DNA of 7,799 nt, taken from NCBI GenBank assembly GCA_016234955.1, contig JACRNN010000030.1, forward strand, positions 1-7,799, written 5' to 3'. This document shows, piece after piece, positions 6,116 to 7,799 of the stretch. Each line of letters opens with the position of its first letter. Position 1 is the stretch's first letter. Position numbers and translations under genes: made by a program. The stretch is from Deltaproteobacteria bacterium (GTDB lineage: Bacteria; Desulfobacterota; GWC2-55-46). Below the pieces are notes generated by a model. The model ran no database searches, had not been told where the DNA came from, and worked only from the letters and a program-made list of their open reading frames with translations.

Positions 6116-6712
6116 TTAACCCTTCCTGAACCTCCTCATGGCGGCAAGCCCTATGAAGCCGCTTCCTAACAGGAGGATGGTCGAAGGCTCCGGCACGGCG
6201 CTCGAGCTCGCCACGTTCAACACCACCCTGGTACTGCTGTCGAAAGAAAGGCCCATCCAGTCTATAGCGATATTGCCCGCATTCCATGTTATGTTCGAGG
6301 CCGAGAAGCCCGCCATGTTCGTTGACGGGTCGATTGACGCGCTCGTAAAGAGATTCGCGCTCTGAATCAGAATCCCGTTGTAGATCGACAGGCCGCCTGA
6401 GTTCAGGGATTGCCCGGAAGCACTCCACATGTTTGAACCGCTGTAAGTGCTGTAATCAAAGATGATCTGCGTGTCATTGGCTATGATATTGAAATAATAG
6501 GGTCCGGTGACGCCGATGAAGCTGCCGCCTACGCCTCCTGTGACGGTGAAGCTCCCGTTGGTTGTGCCTCCAGGATAGCTATACGCCCCGCCATAGGCAT
6601 AATACTGCCAATCCAGGGTGGTGCCCATGAGACCGGCCTCCGCCTTCGGCGCCGCCACGATAAACAAAAGCCCCACAATCACCATACAAATCTGGTATTT
6701 CAGCTTCCTCAT
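6116..6712 (-). CDS. PEP-CTERM sorting-domain protein (exported surface or matrix protein)
   Basis: This 198-residue protein carries both ends expected of an exosortase substrate. An N-terminal signal peptide has basic residues (MRKLKY), a hydrophobic core and a probable cleavage after AEA near residue 26. The C-terminal PEP-CTERM signal begins with VPEPST at 173-178, runs through a short transmembrane stretch and ends in the basic RRFRKG. The part between is rich in Gly, Ser, Thr, Tyr and Asn, has no cysteine, and looks like a beta-rich secreted domain that I cannot assign. Established knowledge of the system is that exosortase cleaves at this signal and that substrates are usually tied to exopolysaccharide or biofilm matrix; no exosortase gene is in the window. 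The start is secure, with AAAGGAGG five bases before ATG. A sigma-54-type promoter lies about 70 bases upstream. Its GC content is lower than that of its neighbours. Confidence 0.92.
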   Translation of the reverse strand: MRKLKYQICMVIVGLLFIVAAPKAEAGLMGTTLDWQYYAYGGAYSYPGGTTNGSFTVTGGVGGSFIGVTGPYYFNIIANDTQIIFDYSTYSGSNMWSASGQSLNSGGLSIYNGILIQSANLFTSASIDPSTNMAGFSASNITWNAGNIAIDWMGLSFDSSTRVVLNVASSSAVPEPSTILLLGSGFIGLAAMRRFRKG

Positions 6713-6717
6713 ATCGT

Positions 6718-6725
6718 CCTCCTTT
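6718..6725 (-). promoter_or_regulatory. Strong Shine-Dalgarno of the PEP-CTERM gene
   Basis: On the minus strand AAAGGAGG (6725-6718) is followed by ACGAT and then ATG at 6712. It is the strongest ribosome site in the window apart from that of nadB and suggests high expression when the gene is transcribed. Confidence 0.8.
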
Positions 6726-6782
6726 ATATTTATAAATAATCGAGAAAGTCGATTCTCTCCATGTCGGTATGCCTACATAATT

Positions 6783-6799
6783 TGCAAGATTCAAGCCAA
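6783..6799 (-). promoter_or_regulatory. Sigma-54 (RpoN) promoter of the PEP-CTERM gene
   Basis: On the minus strand TTGGCTTG-AATC-TTGCA keeps the -24 GG and -12 GC with exact sigma-54 spacing; it differs from the consensus TTGGCACG-N4-TTGCW only at two bases of the -24 element. The start would be near 6772, giving a leader of about 60 bases to the ATG. Many PEP-CTERM genes are known to be controlled by RpoN with the PrsK/PrsR two-component pair, which fits. Neither regulator gene is in the window. Confidence 0.65.
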
Positions 6800-6870
6800 A
6801 GCTATAGTCACAGCTATCTTATTGATTTATTTGAGGAATATTTGTTGACTGAAATTTGGAGATTCAAAAA

Positions 6871-6889
6871 ATGTAAAGATTTTTTACAT
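6871..6889. promoter_or_regulatory. Inverted repeat, candidate enhancer-binding site for the sigma-54 promoter
   Basis: ATGTAAA (6871-6877) and TTTACAT (6883-6889) form a perfect inverted repeat with a five-base centre. Its middle is about 108 bases upstream of the predicted start at 6772, within the usual range for a sigma-54 activator. More TGTAAA half-sites occur at about 6920 and 6950. Assignment to PrsR or any other activator is inference. Confidence 0.4.
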
Positions 6890-6906
6890 ACATATTTGAC
6901 CGCAAA

Positions 6907-6955
6907 ACGATATTTTCTTGTAAATCAATAGGTTACGATAAAATTCTTGTGTAAA
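6907..6955. repeat. Imperfect direct repeat ACGATA-TTCTTG-TAAA in the AT-rich upstream region
   Basis: ACGATATTTTCTTGTAAA (6907-6924) recurs as a slightly expanded copy, ACGATA..ATTCTTGTGTAAA, at 6935-6955, with a start-to-start distance of 28 bp. The pair lies 135-185 bp upstream of the predicted sigma-54 start and may be further activator sites, or a simple duplication in AT-rich DNA. Confidence 0.4.
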
Positions 6956-6993
6956 AAAAATCCGACACCAACAGGCTGTCCGTACGCAAGGGC

Positions 6994-7019
6994 GGGTTCA
7001 GGTTTGCAAATCTGAACCC
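6994..7019. repeat. REP-like palindrome of the GGGTTCA..TGAACCC type, copy 1
   Basis: GGGTTCAG at the left and CTGAACCC at the right enclose TTTGCAAA, with one mismatched pair in 26 bp. It is related to the palindrome at 7049-7075 with the same outer arms. Confidence 0.7.
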
Positions 7020-7048
7020 TGAATTTCGTCTGGCAACTACGAATCATT

Positions 7049-7075
7049 CGGGTTCAATCTGCAAGATTGAACCCG
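7049..7075. repeat. REP-like palindrome of the GGGTTCA..TGAACCC type, copy 2
   Basis: CGGGTTCAATCT (7049-7060) is perfectly complementary to 7064-7075 around GCA. It shares GGGTTCA..TGAACCC and a TTGCA-like centre with the element 55 bp to the left, so the two appear to be one family. Confidence 0.7.
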
Positions 7076-7097
7076 CAATAGAGAAATCAATAAGTTG

Positions 7098-7134
7098 GAG
7101 GTTGCCGCGCCGCCTTCTGCGGCTCGCAATGACA
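7098..7134. repeat. Repeat-like element ending GCTCGCAATGACA
   Basis: TTGC (7102-7105) pairs with GCAA (7126-7129), and GCCGC (7109-7113) pairs with GCGGC (7119-7123) around a five-base loop. The TTGC..CTCGCAATGACA pattern resembles a dispersed intergenic repeat I recall from many deltaproteobacterial and Nitrospirota contigs. Only one copy is present here, so the call rests on recall. Confidence 0.45.
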
Positions 7135-7141
7135 GCTTGGC

Positions 7142-7177
7142 TTTATCGTTCCCACGCAGGAGCGTGGGAACGATAAA
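7142..7177. repeat. REP-like palindrome, copy 2 (ATCGTTCCCACGC family)
   Basis: This perfect inverted repeat has 16-bp arms (7142-7157 and 7162-7177) around AGGA. The arms are identical to those of the palindrome at 5936-5971 and only the loop differs. It lies about 70 bases beyond the 3' end of the truncated kinase gene; the interval 7178-7248 shows only a short ACCGATAAC direct repeat. Confidence 0.8.
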
Positions 7178-7248
7178 AAAAGACGTATTTTACCGATAAC
7201 AGACAACCGATAACCGAGATGGCCGCCCGCGCCCCTTTACCCCGCCCC

Positions 7249-7799
7249 CTACACTCCGCCGGCGGCCTTCTGGGCCGGGTGGAACTTTATCAGCACGGTC
7301 GTTCCCCTGTCCTTCTCGCTCTCCACCTCTATCTCGGCGCCGTGGTCCTGGATGATCCTGTAGCTTATCGTAAGGCCCATTCCGGCCCCCTCGAACTTGG
7401 AGGTCTGGAACGGGTTGAATATCTTCCTTATCTCATCCTGGCTTATGCCCGTGTCTATGAGGGGCGGTTCCGGCATGAGGTTGGACTCTATGGTGATATC
7501 CTTGCCTGTGCCGTCGATGATCTCTTTTATGTCGATGACGGCGCCCTTTACCACCCTGTTTATATCGTCCCTGGCAAGGGTCGATACCAGTATCGTCTTG
7601 TACTCGTCTATCCGCAGGAGCATCCTTTCGAGCCGCTCGACGTACTTTATTATCCTCTGCGCGTAGTTCTTGTGCTGAGTGTCCTCCTCATGCTCATAGA
7701 GCCTCCTGGCCATGCCGCCTATGGCCATGAGCGGGTTCCTTATCTCGTGGGCTATGCCGTCGACCATCTCGCCGAGCGCGGCCATCTTCTCGGTCTCGC
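7249..7799 (-). CDS. Sensor histidine kinase C-terminal part with no N-box in its ATPase domain (partial, N-terminus off right edge)
   Basis: The last 182 residues of a histidine kinase are visible; the sensor part lies beyond the right edge. The HisKA H-box KMAALGEMVDGIAHEIRNPL is intact, with the phospho-acceptor His encoded at 7747-7749, and the DHp helices follow. The ATPase domain then begins normally (DITIESNLMPEPPLI) but jumps straight to the G1 motif DTGIS at 7455, then NPFQTSKFEGAGMGLTISYRI (F and G2 boxes), and ends normally at AAGGV. Related kinases have some 50-65 residues between these parts, including the N-box helix with its Mg-ATP-binding Asn. The frame is unbroken, so this is an in-frame loss, not a frameshift. 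The product may not bind ATP. It could be a degenerate kinase or phosphatase-only protein, or an assembly artefact. Confidence 0.85.
   Translation of the reverse strand, partial: ETEKMAALGEMVDGIAHEIRNPLMAIGGMARRLYEHEEDTQHKNYAQRIIKYVERLERMLLRIDEYKTILVSTLARDDINRVVKGAVIDIKEIIDGTGKDITIESNLMPEPPLIDTGISQDEIRKIFNPFQTSKFEGAGMGLTISYRIIQDHGAEIEVESEKDRGTTVLIKFHPAQKAAGGV

Noticed and set aside
6994..7177. Possible CRISPR array
   Set aside because: The palindromes belong to different families, spacing is irregular and no repeat-spacer unit recurs; no cas gene is present.

Overview
The window looks like chromosome from an uncultured, moderately GC-rich Gram-negative bacterium. A deltaproteobacterial (Desulfobacterota) or Nitrospirota-type lineage is my best guess. 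The clues are heavy use of ATA and AGG codons in GC-rich genes, a histidine kinase with a c-type haem motif in its periplasmic sensor, a PEP-CTERM surface protein with a sigma-54-type promoter, and many palindromic intergenic repeats. This assignment is an inference from gene style, not from a marker gene.

Layout from left to right. Positions 1-1999 (minus) hold a membrane histidine kinase whose C-terminal end runs off the left edge. It has TM1, a periplasmic region with a CxxCH motif, TM2, HAMP, PAS, coiled coil, HisKA and HATPase_c. A gap of about 390 bp follows, with a leftward promoter at its right end and a dispersed structured repeat. Next comes pgsA (2394-2966, minus), phosphatidylglycerophosphate synthase. 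A 405-bp gap with a second copy of the same repeat separates it from a secreted lytic transglycosylase with a DUF4124-like N-terminus (3372-4019, minus). A divergent intergenic region carries a candidate promoter and operator for nadB (4308-5915, plus, TTG start), L-aspartate oxidase. After nadB come a large palindrome, a probable bidirectional terminator and a partial third repeat copy. The PEP-CTERM protein gene follows (6116-6712, minus). Upstream of it lie an AT-rich regulatory region and then a cluster of four palindromic repeats, about 535 bp in all. The right edge cuts a second histidine kinase (7249-7799, minus), whose ATPase domain appears to lack the whole N-box segment.

The genes do not form one pathway. 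They are housekeeping functions (NAD synthesis, phospholipid headgroup, peptidoglycan turnover) mixed with signalling and an exported surface protein. The gaps between same-strand genes are several hundred bases, so most are probably transcribed singly. The points most worth a second look are the kinase without an N-box, the haem-sensor kinase, the sigma-54 control region of the PEP-CTERM gene, the 16-bp-periodic operator-like array before nadB, and the intergenic repeat families. I found no CRISPR array, tRNA, rRNA, complete insertion sequence, or clear candidate for a wholly new system.
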